A stretch of DNA of 16,700 nt. It comes from Lachnoclostridium sp. UBA1241. Lineage in GTDB: Bacteria > Bacillota > Clostridia > Lachnospirales > Lachnospiraceae. A model generated the notes under the pieces. The model worked only from the letters and a program-made list of their open reading frames with translations, had not been told where the DNA came from and made no database searches. Shown here piece by piece: positions 6,418 through 13,100 of the stretch. Every line of letters starts with the position of its first letter. The first letter of the stretch is position 1. The stretch is taken from contig DBWJ01000089.1 in NCBI GenBank assembly GCA_002308955.1, positions 8,322 through 25,021 of the forward strand, read 5' to 3'. The translations under genes and the position numbers were made by a program.

Positions 6418-7821
6418 TCATTTGCCGAGGCAGAACGTTTCGAAAATCCGGTCAATTAAATCTTCGTCGACTTCTTCGCCGAGGATTCTGGAAAGCGCGC
6501 CGTAAGCGCCCATCAGGTCGATCGAAAGGAAGTCCTCGGGCATGTCCTCAGAAAGCGCTTCGAGAACATGCGAGAGACTCGCTTCGGCTTCGTAAAGGCA
6601 TTCCTTCTGGCGTTCGGCGGTAATTGCAACCTCGTCATCCGTAAGGATATCGCCCGAGAAGAACATGCCGGAAATCTTATCCCGAAGTTCATTAAGCCCT
6701 GCTCCGTCCTTGGCGGAGATACTTAGAATCTCCGCGTCGCAGCCGCATGCAGAAAGAAGGTTCTTAAGGTCCTCCTCCGTCGTAACGGGGGAAAGATCCG
6801 ATTTATTCAGTAAAGCAAGCACGCGGGCATTCGTGTGTCCGCGAAGGATTTCTTTATCATTTTCATCAAGAGGTACGGAAGCATCCGCTACGAAGAGGAT
6901 CAGGTCGGCTTCCTGCGCCTGCTCTCGCGCCTTTCGAACACCGATCTCCTCGACGGGATCTAAGGTATTCCGGATTCCTGCCGTGTCCACAAGCACAAGC
7001 GAGATTCCGTTTACACGGATTTCCTCGGTCAGAGTATCGCGGGTGGTTCCCGCAATATCCGTAACGATCGCGCGGTCTTCCTCGAGAAGCGCGTTTAAAA
7101 GGGAACTCTTTCCGACATTCGGTTTGCCGAGGATTACGGTCCGGATGCCTTCGCTCATCATACGCCCGTCATCGGCGGAACGGATCAGCCGGCGGATTTC
7201 CGCGGACTGTCTTTCGAGGCTTTCCGAAAGCCGCTCCCGGAAACCGTCAAGCGTATAGTATTCCGGCTGGTCGAGGGCTGCTTCGATCTCGGCAACCGCA
7301 TTCAGGATTTCCTCACGGACGGATAGAATTCGGGTGCGGAGCTTGCCGCGAAGCTGCTTTACGGAGTTACGGAGCGCAAGGTCGTTCTTCGCGGAGATGA
7401 TTCCCATCACGGCTTCCGCCTGGGAAAGATCGATCCGTCCGTTCAGAAACGCCCGCTTCGTAAATTCTCCGGGCTCTGCGAGTCTTGCCCCATGCGAGAG
7501 AACAAGCGAGAGAATCCGCTTCGTCACAACGATTCCGCCGTGACAGTCAATCTCAATCGTATCCTCTCTCGTATAGGTTTTCGGTGCCTTCAGATAAAGG
7601 AGCATCACCTCGTCGACAATCCGGTCGTCTTCGACGACGAACCCGTAATGTACCGTGTGACTCTCCCACTGTTCGAAGGAAGGCATCGAAAGATTCTCTT
7701 TATTCCCGACACGAAAGATGCCGGACGCAATCGAGCTTGCTTCCGGTCCGCTGATTCGGATAATACTGATGCCGCCGGCGGAAAGTCCGGTGGCGATTGC
7801 AGCAATGGTGTCGGTACTCAT
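6418..7821 (-). CDS. mnmE: tRNA modification GTPase MnmE (TrmE)
   Basis: MnmE is a potassium-dependent GTPase that uses a folate C1 unit and works with MnmG on wobble uridine-34. It has 467 residues, slightly above the usual 450-460. The N-terminal folate-binding domain starts MSTDTIAAIATG, and a helical domain surrounds the G domain. G motifs are GKPNVGKS (232-239), DIAGTTRDT (255-263), DTAG (279-282) and NKSD (339-342). The protein ends in CLGK, the conserved C-terminal C-(I/L)-G-K whose cysteine is needed for modification. A GAGGGG ribosome site precedes the ATG. The gene is separated from jag by a strong terminator and has its own promoter candidate. Confidence 0.97.
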   Translation of the reverse strand: MSTDTIAAIATGLSAGGISIIRISGPEASSIASGIFRVGNKENLSMPSFEQWESHTVHYGFVVEDDRIVDEVMLLYLKAPKTYTREDTIEIDCHGGIVVTKRILSLVLSHGARLAEPGEFTKRAFLNGRIDLSQAEAVMGIISAKNDLALRNSVKQLRGKLRTRILSVREEILNAVAEIEAALDQPEYYTLDGFRERLSESLERQSAEIRRLIRSADDGRMMSEGIRTVILGKPNVGKSSLLNALLEEDRAIVTDIAGTTRDTLTEEIRVNGISLVLVDTAGIRNTLDPVEEIGVRKAREQAQEADLILFVADASVPLDENDKEILRGHTNARVLALLNKSDLSPVTTEEDLKNLLSACGCDAEILSISAKDGAGLNELRDKISGMFFSGDILTDDEVAITAERQKECLYEAEASLSHVLEALSEDMPEDFLSIDLMGAYGALSRILGEEVDEDLIDRIFETFCLGK

Positions 7822-7843
7822 ATGACCCCTCGAAGAAAAACGG

Positions 7844-7872
7844 GGAATAATCTACCATAGAATGGATGGCAA
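7844..7872 (-). promoter_or_regulatory. Promoter candidate for mnmE
   Basis: On the minus strand TTGCCA (7867-7872) and TATTCC (7844-7849) are 17 bases apart. The -35 is good and the -10 mediocre. It lies between the jag terminator and the mnmE ATG at 7821, which needs a promoter if the terminator is efficient. Confidence 0.45.
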
Positions 7873-7901
7873 ATGCTACTGAAAACAGTATGTGTTCCCC
7901 T

Positions 7902-7946
7902 GAAAAAAAGAAGAAGGGAGAAGGAATCTGATTCCTCTCCCTTCTT
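7902..7946 (-). terminator. Rho-independent terminator after jag
   Basis: Read on the minus strand, the arms at 7930-7946 and 7911-7928 form a stem of about 17 bp (AAGAAGGGAGAGGAATC against its complement, with one bulged base) around a tiny loop, followed by CTTTTTTT at 7903-7910. It starts eight bases beyond the jag stop codon and closes the rpmH-rnpA-yidD-yidC-jag unit. Confidence 0.9.
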
Positions 7947-7953
7947 AGGTTTC

Positions 7954-8907
7954 TTAGTTATTATTGTTCTGTTCTTCCTGCGCCTTCTCGGCAGCTCTCG
8001 CTTCCTTGTATGCGGCGTAGTCCTTCATGTAATCCTGGCTGTAATCGCTCGAATTATCATTGTAACGCGGCTTCGGAGGACGCTTGTTTCCGTATCCGTA
8101 ACCGCCCTTGTTACCGTATCCGCCGCGGTTGTAGCCACCCTTGTTGCCGTAGCCGCCGCGGTTGTAACCGCCACGGCCGTAGCCGCGTCCGCCGTCGTAG
8201 GAAACGCCCTTCTTCATGGAAACGATAACCTTACGGTAAGGCTCTTCGCCTTCGCTGTGCGTCTCAACATACTTATCATTCTGCAATGCGGAATGGATGA
8301 TGCGGCGCTCGTAAGGATTCATCGGCTCAAGCGCTACGTTTCTGCGGGTCTTCTTAACCTTATTCGCGATGTTGCGGGCAAGGTTCTCAAGGGTTTCCTT
8401 GCGGCGCTCACGGTAATTCTCGGTATCGAGTTTGATCTTATAATACTGGTTGCATACGCGGTTTACAACGAGGCTTGTGAGATACTGCAAAGCATCCAGC
8501 GTCTGTCCGCGCTTTCCGATGAGGGTTCCCATGTCGTCGCCCTCAACGTTGATGTAGATATTGCCTTCCTCTTCCTCGACATTCGCGGAAATCTCGGCGT
8601 TGAAACCGAGCTCTCCGAGAACCTTACGGATAAAGTCAACGGCTACCTCGGCAGGGGTCTCGCCGCAAGCGGGCGTTACAGAGCTCTTCGCAACCTCTTC
8701 GATGGCTTCCGCAACCGCCGCGGTCAGCTCGGACGCGCCGTCCGTAACATTTACCGCAATCTTGCAGGTCTTGAAGAGTCCGAGGAAACCGCCCTTGTCT
8801 TCTTCCACTACATCATATACAAGTTCGTCGGCAGAAATTCCGAGCTCGGCCGCAGCAGCAGCTTTCGCTTCGTCAATTGTCTTGCCGGAAAATTCTTTGA
8901 CTGCCAT
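7954..8907 (-). CDS. jag: RNA-binding protein Jag/KhpB/EloR with Gly-Tyr-Arg-rich tail
   Basis: Jag (KhpB) is an RNA-binding protein that pairs with KhpA and affects cell elongation and division in streptococci. The 317 residues show a Jag N-terminal domain (about 1-52, including the GFLGLF motif near 40-45), a KH domain with the GKRG loop at 131-134, and an R3H domain at about 168-230 with the R-x3-H signature RRIIH at 201-205. The start is supported by AAGGAGG lying over the yidC 3' end. Unusually, residues about 239-280 are a low-complexity run with two exact copies of GGYNRGGYGNK (246-256, 257-267) and a partial third, then an acidic/Asn tail. Position behind yidC is the classical one (Jag means SpoIIIJ-associated gene). 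Confidence 0.95.
   Translation of the reverse strand: MAVKEFSGKTIDEAKAAAAAELGISADELVYDVVEEDKGGFLGLFKTCKIAVNVTDGASELTAAVAEAIEEVAKSSVTPACGETPAEVAVDFIRKVLGELGFNAEISANVEEEEGNIYINVEGDDMGTLIGKRGQTLDALQYLTSLVVNRVCNQYYKIKLDTENYRERRKETLENLARNIANKVKKTRRNVALEPMNPYERRIIHSALQNDKYVETHSEGEEPYRKVIVSMKKGVSYDGGRGYGRGGYNRGGYGNKGGYNRGGYGNKGGYGYGNKRPPKPRYNDNSSDYSQDYMKDYAAYKEARAAEKAQEEQNNNN
8068..8193 (-). repeat. Tandem repeat coding the Gly/Tyr/Arg-rich Jag tail
   Basis: This stretch codes for residues 239-280 of Jag. Its core is two tandem 33-bp units, each encoding GGYNRGGYGNK, followed by a shortened unit encoding GGYGYGNK. The nucleotide copies are similar but not identical, so it is an older duplication rather than a recent slippage product. 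Confidence 0.8.
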
Positions 8908-8913
8908 AATTCC

Positions 8914-10413
8914 TTAATCCTCCTTCTTCGCATCGGAATCATCGGTTTCGTCGTTCCGATACAGGTTAGCAATTGCGGAAATATTGGAGCGTCCTTCCGC
9001 TGCATTCCTTGTAAGCTCGTCCCGCTTCTTATCGGAAACCTTCTGCGCGGGCCGCTTGTCGTTGTCGGACTTTTTGTTATCAGCGGAAAATGCGACGCTG
9101 CTTATCGTTTTGGTGTTGGTCTTTGCGATATTGGAGGTCGCGTTGCCGCGTGCAACAATACCCATCTTCTTCAGTCGCTCGGCTTCCTTCTCTTCGTTCG
9201 CCGCAACAATGTCATCAATGCTCATCTTATCAAGTCGCTTGTTGATGGCAATCTGCTGTACGATGGAAACCGCAGAGTTCATTACCCAGTAAATGCCGAC
9301 ACCGATCGGGAAGAATACGCAGAATACACCGGATAAGATAGGCATAATCTTCATCATGCCTTCCATGCTTCCGGCCACTCCGCCTGCTTCCTTCTTCTTG
9401 TCTCCGCTTTGCTGAACCGCCATGGAAAGCTTGCTCTGCAGGTACTGAAGAACCGCTGCCAGGACCGGAATCAGAAGCATCGGCGTAAGCCTCCAGCCCG
9501 GCGGGTCAAGAACGCTGTACTTGCCGAAGAAACTGTTTACGCGAAGGATTTCGTCCTTTGCGTCATAAATCTTGGTCTGAGCGGCCTTCTCTTCCTCCGT
9601 CGTGGGAGTCAGATTCATAACCGCGCGCTGAAATTCCTCTGTCTTTACGAGGGCATTCCATTTTTTACATTTGTCGTTTTCCTTCTTCGTTTCGTTGATC
9701 TTGTCATCACTGTACATGATCTTTCCACTTAGGAAATCATCCCAAGCGGAAGTGCTGAAGGAAGAAAGTGCGTCGATAACCTGGTCTTCGTCCCATTTGG
9801 TTGCGTTACGCGTCTTCTTGTCACGAAGGGAAGCACCGTTCACCGCAAGAAATTCCTTCAATGCGGAGGTTGCTTCTTCGGAAAGAAGTATCTCGGTATA
9901 GGTATTGCCGGTCTTCTCGCCGGAAACTAAAGACTCCTCGCCGAGTTCCTTCATGATGCTTTCCGAGATCGGACGGTACATGTCCTTGACCGGCGTAACA
10001 TAAGACGGAATTGCATAGATAACGCGATACAGAGCGAAGATGATCAGAAACATCAGAATCAGGGGAAGACACCCGCCGAAGGGGCTTGTCCCGTATTTCC
10101 GATATACTGCCTGCTGCTCTTCCGTCATGCGCATCATTGCTTCCCGGTCGCTCCGGTCCACGCCGCGATACTTTTCCTGAATGGCCTGAATCTCAGGCTG
10201 CATCTTGGCGGAAACCTTGGCCGTGCGCTGCTGCTTGATTGTAAGCGGAAGGGTCAGCATTTTGATCACAATGGTAAAGAGTACGATACATAAAGCAATG
10301 TTCGGTATTCCCAACCAGTCGATCAAAAGATAGATAAGATACAGGATCTTACCTAAAATCCAGGCAAACGGCCGCAAAATGCCGGTCACCTGGGCCAAAA
10401 ATATAAAATTCAT
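8914..10413 (-). CDS. yidC: Membrane protein insertase YidC/Oxa1/SpoIIIJ family
   Basis: YidC inserts membrane proteins alone or with SecYEG. I place the start at the ATG at 10411-10413 (MNFIFLAQ), seven bases after a GGGAGG ribosome site, rather than at the upstream TTG that overlaps that site; this gives 499 residues. Hydrophobic segments lie at about 12-34, 36-57, 113-135, 309-327 and 356-388. The cytoplasmic loop TIKQQRTAKVSAKMQPEIQ (58-76) and PFGGCLPLIL (111-120) are family hallmarks. The position usually held by the groove arginine appears to be K51. Residues about 141-295 form a long charged insert predicted outside the membrane, which explains the length compared with about 260-400 in most Gram-positive homologues. 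The C-terminal tail is basic. Confidence 0.95.
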   Translation of the reverse strand: MNFIFLAQVTGILRPFAWILGKILYLIYLLIDWLGIPNIALCIVLFTIVIKMLTLPLTIKQQRTAKVSAKMQPEIQAIQEKYRGVDRSDREAMMRMTEEQQAVYRKYGTSPFGGCLPLILMFLIIFALYRVIYAIPSYVTPVKDMYRPISESIMKELGEESLVSGEKTGNTYTEILLSEEATSALKEFLAVNGASLRDKKTRNATKWDEDQVIDALSSFSTSAWDDFLSGKIMYSDDKINETKKENDKCKKWNALVKTEEFQRAVMNLTPTTEEEKAAQTKIYDAKDEILRVNSFFGKYSVLDPPGWRLTPMLLIPVLAAVLQYLQSKLSMAVQQSGDKKKEAGGVAGSMEGMMKIMPILSGVFCVFFPIGVGIYWVMNSAVSIVQQIAINKRLDKMSIDDIVAANEEKEAERLKKMGIVARGNATSNIAKTNTKTISSVAFSADNKKSDNDKRPAQKVSDKKRDELTRNAAEGRSNISAIANLYRNDETDDSDAKKED

Positions 10414-10428
10414 GAATGGTCCTCCCAA

Positions 10429-10641
10429 TTAAGGTACGGGATCGTATCCTCCTTTGTGAAAAGGATGACACCGGAGAATCCTGCGAACCGCAAGATAACT
10501 TCCTTTAATTGCACCGTACTTTTCAATAGCTTCCATTGCATACTCGGAACAGGTAGGCGTATAGATACAGGTGGACCTCCCCTTAAGCCCGGACAGGTAT
10601 TTACGATAGAAACGAATGAAAACAAGTAATAAATATTTCAT
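10429..10641 (-). CDS. yidD: Membrane protein insertion efficiency factor YidD
   Basis: YidD is a small membrane-associated protein that assists YidC-dependent insertion. The 70 residues begin with a hydrophobic/amphipathic segment (MKYLLLVFIRFYRKYLSGLKG) and carry the family core CIYTPTCSEYA (25-35) and ILRCHPFHKGGYDPVP (55-70), with cysteines at 25, 31 and 58. Its ATG overlaps the rnpA stop codon by four bases (ATGA), and yidC starts 15 bases after its stop, so all three are translationally linked. Confidence 0.97.
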   Translation of the reverse strand: MKYLLLVFIRFYRKYLSGLKGRSTCIYTPTCSEYAMEAIEKYGAIKGSYLAVRRILRCHPFHKGGYDPVP

Positions 10642-10970
10642 GATACAATGTTGTGGAGCTGCGCCAAATGCGACACCGCGCCGGCTATCTCCTGATAAGT
10701 TCTGTCCTTTGCCGTTCCTCTTGCAATGACGACGAGATCCAACCCGATGTTGAACCGGTCGCCGTTTAGGCGTAAGCTTTCTTTAATTAACCGGCGGATC
10801 CGGTGCCTCACGACACTGTTTCCGACCTTCTTGCTTACGCTGATTCCTATTCGATTGTAAGAAAGTCCGTTGTCATGTACATACATAACAAGGTACTTGT
10901 TCGCTTTGGAACTTCCCTTCGTATAAACCTCGGAAAATTCCTTCCCTTTATGCAGGGAGATAATCTTCAT
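10638..10970 (-). CDS. rnpA: Ribonuclease P protein component
   Basis: RnpA binds the catalytic RNase P RNA and helps mature tRNA 5' ends. The 110 residues are normal for the family. The signature GISVSKKVGNSVVRHRIRRLIKE covers 42-64. The central RNR motif appears here as R55-H56-R57, a variant I believe is common in Clostridia. GGGAGG lies eight bases before the ATG. The gene is downstream of rpmH across a probable partial terminator, and its stop overlaps the yidD start. Confidence 0.97.
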   Translation of the reverse strand: MKIISLHKGKEFSEVYTKGSSKANKYLVMYVHDNGLSYNRIGISVSKKVGNSVVRHRIRRLIKESLRLNGDRFNIGLDLVVIARGTAKDRTYQEIAGAVSHLAQLHNIVS

Positions 10971-11012
10971 CTGTCAGGCCTCCCTTCACCGGTTTCCTGA
11001 ATCAGACACAAG

Positions 11013-11038
11013 AAAAAAGGCTACATAAACTGCAGCCT
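11013..11038 (-). terminator. Probable attenuating terminator between rpmH and rnpA
   Basis: Read on the minus strand, AGGCTGC (11032-11038) pairs with GTAGCCT (11018-11024; seven pairs, one G-U) around AGTTTAT, followed by a run of six T (11013-11018). The stem begins within the rpmH stop codon. The stem is short, so termination is likely partial, which would yield more rpmH than rnpA message, as is known in other bacteria. Confidence 0.6.
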
Positions 11039-11171
11039 AAGCGGAAATATTGTGTCTGCCCTTTGCTCTTCTTGCAGACAAAACCTTTCTTCCGTTTGCT
11101 GTAAGCATTCTCTGACGGAAACCGTGAACACGTGCATGGCTCTTCTTCTTCGGCTGAAATGTCATCTTCAT
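11037..11171 (-). CDS. rpmH: 50S ribosomal protein L34
   Basis: This 44-residue, highly basic protein has the L34 core MKMTFQPKKKSHARVHGFRQ and continues with NGRKVLSARRAKGR near the C-terminus. It is a structural protein of the large ribosomal subunit. I chose the ATG at 11169-11171 because a strong AAAGGAGGG ribosome site precedes it and because it gives the family length; a longer in-frame reading exists upstream but is not supported. It is the first gene of the leftward unit and has a near-consensus promoter. Confidence 0.98.
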   Translation of the reverse strand: MKMTFQPKKKSHARVHGFRQRMLTANGRKVLSARRAKGRHNISA

Positions 11172-11213
11172 AACGGGACCCTCCTTTCCGGACTCGATAA
11201 AATTGCATTCTCT

Positions 11214-11242
11214 ATTATAGTGAAAGAGGTTACAAAAGTCAA
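11214..11242 (-). promoter_or_regulatory. rpmH operon promoter
   Basis: On the minus strand TTGACT (11237-11242) and a perfect TATAAT (11214-11219) are 17 bases apart. The start near 11207 gives a leader of about 36 bases before rpmH. An inverted repeat TCACCA/TGGTGA (11243-11265) abuts the -35 on its upstream side. Confidence 0.85.
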
Positions 11243-11408
11243 TCACCAAAATGGGGCTGTGGTGACTTCCGCTGAATTGCCTGAATTTTCGCAAAAAAGG
11301 CATTATCAGGTTAAAAATGTCTCTTATTTTCCGAAAAATGCAAATTTGATTGATTTAATGCGTTCCTATCGTATAAAAAATAGTTTGTTTCGTATAGGCT
11401 AAAAGCAC

Positions 11409-11437
11409 TTGTAAAATTACCCCACTTATATTATAAT
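11409..11437 (+). promoter_or_regulatory. dnaA promoter
   Basis: TTGTAA (11409-11414) and a perfect TATAAT (11432-11437) are separated by 17 bases. The start near 11444 gives a leader of about 64 bases before the dnaA ATG. The -10 element lies at the centre of a perfect palindrome. Confidence 0.75.
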
Positions 11438-11444
11438 ATAAGTG
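11423..11444. promoter_or_regulatory. Perfect 22-bp palindrome over the dnaA -10 element
   Basis: Two half-sites, CACTTATATTA and its exact reverse complement, abut with no spacer. They cover the -10 element and the predicted start of dnaA transcription. The symmetry could be an operator or could form a cruciform/hairpin. No T-run follows and it precedes the gene, so it is not a terminator. Confidence 0.8.
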
Positions 11445-11507
11445 TTATTTCGACCATGGAGAAGAATTCCGTTTTTCGGAAGAATACGGTTAATCCGGAG
11501 GGTTCTT

Positions 11508-12884
11508 ATGTACACGAAACAGATGCTCGAGGAACGTTGGGGCGACATCCTCGAATACATGAAGAATAATTACAATATTTCCGAAGTTTCCTACCGTACC
11601 TGGCTTCAGCCTCTTAAGATATACGATCTCGAAGATAATATTGTGACGCTCCTTGTGGATGATACCGTTGTACATCCCATCGGGCTTGCTTTTATCCGGA
11701 ATCGTTACGGGTTTTTCTTTAAAACAGCCATTGAAGAAGTCATCTATGAGGACTTCGAGGTGGAATTTGTATCAAAGTCTCAGATTCAGAAACAGGATGA
11801 TGAAAGAAAGCATAAGGAACGTTTCCAGTCATCCGGATTCTCACGCCTTTTAAATCCGCTTTATACATTCGATTCGTTCGTAGTCGGTGACAACAACAGC
11901 AATGCCCATGCGGCAGCGCTTGCCGTTGCGGAGCAGCCTGGCGAGATTTTATATAATCCGCTTTATATCTACGGCGGCCCCGGACTCGGAAAGACACACC
12001 TGATGTATTCCATCGCAAACTATATCATGGAGCACAACCCGGAGCTTAAGGTTTTGTATATCACAAGCGAAACCTTCACGAACGAACTGGTTAACGCGAT
12101 TAGGAGCGGATCCGGAAGTTCGAACTCATTAGAGGAGTTTCGGAAGAAATACAGAAGCAACGACGTGCTACTGATTGACGATATACAGTTTATTATAAAT
12201 AAGGAAAGAACCCAGGAAGAGTTCTTCCATACCTTCAATGAGATGCGTGACTCCGGAAGACAGGTCATTATCTCCTCCGATAAGCATCCTAAAAACCTGC
12301 AGATTCTGGATGAACGGCTTCGTTCCAGACTCGAGTGGGGATTTACCGTAGACGTCCAGCCGCCTGTTTTCGAAACAAGAATGGCAATTCTTCGTAAGAA
12401 GGCGGAGCAGAACCGTCTGACGATCGATAATGAGATTCTCGTATATATTGCCGACAATATCCGTTCCAACATCCGGGAACTCGAAGGCGCCCTTACGAAG
12501 GTGGTTGCTCTCGGAAGACTGCAGAACCGTAAGATTACGATGGAGCTTGCAGAGGAAGCATTGAAAGATTATATCTCCCCGGAGATGAAGAAGACGGTTA
12601 CACTTCCTTTCATCCTCGAGGTTGTCGCGGAGCAGTACGGAATTACTTCCGACCAGCTGCTCTCTAAGAACAAGAGCCGTAACATCGCATACCCGAGACA
12701 GATTGCGATGTACCTCTGCCGGGAGTTTACAACCCTTTCCTTTGATGAAATCGGAAAGGCCATCGGCAACCGCGATCACTCCACCGTACACTATGCATAT
12801 GGCAAGGTTCAGGAGGATATCGAGAACGATCCGAACATTGCTTCTGCAATTGAGGTACTTAAGAAGAAAATCAATATCGAATAA
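11508..12884 (+). CDS. dnaA: Chromosomal replication initiator protein DnaA
   Basis: DnaA-ATP binds boxes at oriC, oligomerises, opens the DNA and loads helicase. I use the ATG at 11508 behind GGAGG (11497-11501), giving 458 residues; an upstream GTG lies inside the promoter palindrome. Domain I covers about 1-80 and a charged linker runs to about 110. The AAA+ domain has Walker A GGPGLGKT at 156-163 and Walker B LLIDDIQF at 221-228. The C-terminal DNA-binding domain has YPRQIAMYLCRE (about 389-400) and the signature RDHSTV at 422-427. It is the first gene of the rightward unit and is transcribed away from the rpmH operon; oriC follows its stop codon directly. Confidence 0.98.
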   Translation: MYTKQMLEERWGDILEYMKNNYNISEVSYRTWLQPLKIYDLEDNIVTLLVDDTVVHPIGLAFIRNRYGFFFKTAIEEVIYEDFEVEFVSKSQIQKQDDERKHKERFQSSGFSRLLNPLYTFDSFVVGDNNSNAHAAALAVAEQPGEILYNPLYIYGGPGLGKTHLMYSIANYIMEHNPELKVLYITSETFTNELVNAIRSGSGSSNSLEEFRKKYRSNDVLLIDDIQFIINKERTQEEFFHTFNEMRDSGRQVIISSDKHPKNLQILDERLRSRLEWGFTVDVQPPVFETRMAILRKKAEQNRLTIDNEILVYIADNIRSNIRELEGALTKVVALGRLQNRKITMELAEEALKDYISPEMKKTVTLPFILEVVAEQYGITSDQLLSKNKSRNIAYPRQIAMYLCREFTTLSFDEIGKAIGNRDHSTVHYAYGKVQEDIENDPNIASAIEVLKKKINIE

Positions 12885-12886
12885 CC

Positions 12887-12895
12887 TGTGGATAA
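12887..12895 (-). promoter_or_regulatory. DnaA box, perfect
   Basis: The minus strand reads TTATCCACA, the high-affinity DnaA box. It begins two bases after the dnaA stop codon and stands at the edge of the 11-bp array. Confidence 0.9.
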
Positions 12896-12962
12896 CTTAT
12901 CGGATAACCGTTTGATAAATGGTTGATAAGCATCGGATAAGCATTTGATATTTTTCGGATGG
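12891..12962 (-). repeat. Array of degenerate DnaA-box-like units at 11-bp steps
   Basis: GATAA cores start at 12891, 12903, 12914, 12925 and 12936, then degenerate GATAT at 12947 and GATGG at 12958. The first step is 12 and the next five are exactly 11. Read on the minus strand, the units are TTATCCACA, TTATCCGAT, TTATCAAAC, TTATCAACC and TTATCCGAT, then weaker copies. A 9-bp box plus 2 bp gives the 11-bp step, the same geometry as the low-affinity DnaA site arrays known in Escherichia coli oriC. Confidence 0.7.
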
Positions 12963-12992
12963 ATTTTTCTGTTTTTATTCGATTTCGGAATA

Positions 12993-13016
12993 GGATTTTT
13001 CGTAACCGAAGAATCC
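12993..13016. repeat. Inverted repeat inside oriC
   Basis: GGATTTTTCG (12993-13002) and CGAAGAATCC (13007-13016) are reverse complements except for one position that could form a G-T pair. The loop is TAAC. It separates the left 11-bp array from the right box cluster. Confidence 0.6.
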
Positions 13017-13022
13017 GAAAAG

Positions 13023-13031
13023 TTATCCTCA
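13023..13031 (+). promoter_or_regulatory. DnaA box with one mismatch
   Basis: TTATCCTCA matches TTATCCACA at eight of nine positions and points in the same direction as the right-hand box cluster. Confidence 0.65.
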
Positions 13032-13100
13032 TTTTCCGAAGATTCATCCCGAAAAGTTCACGGCTTTATGAAATCAGAAATTCCTTACGGAATAAGCGTT

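Larger units (their letters stand above)
11172..11507. other. Divergent regulatory region between rpmH and dnaA
   Basis: This 336-bp gap has no gene. It contains the leftward rpmH promoter, an inverted repeat at 11243-11265, an AT-rich middle with a direct TCGTATA repeat 21 bp apart (11369-11375, 11390-11396), and the rightward dnaA promoter set in a palindrome. I found no perfect or one-mismatch DnaA box here, unlike the bipartite Bacillus subtilis origin, so the origin appears confined to the dnaA-dnaN gap. Confidence 0.65.

Noticed and set aside
8068..8193. CRISPR-like or intergenic tandem repeat
   Set aside because: The repeat is in frame inside jag and encodes a Gly/Tyr/Arg-rich tail; there are no regular unique spacers.
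7873..9336. 487-residue plus-strand open frame opposite jag and yidC
   Set aside because: It is antisense to two certain genes. Its Val/Ala/Arg-rich low-complexity product mirrors the Ala/Gly-rich jag codons; no ribosome site or recognisable domain is present.
10414..10428. TTG start extending yidC by five residues
   Set aside because: The TTG overlaps the GGGAGG ribosome site that serves the ATG at 10411-10413.
11172..11303. In-frame N-terminal extension of rpmH to 88 residues
   Set aside because: It crosses the promoter and ribosome site; L34 is about 44 residues and the shorter start fits exactly.
11442..11507. Upstream GTG extension of dnaA by 22 residues
   Set aside because: It would start inside the promoter palindrome before the predicted transcription start; the ATG at 11508 has a proper ribosome site and gives the family N-terminus.
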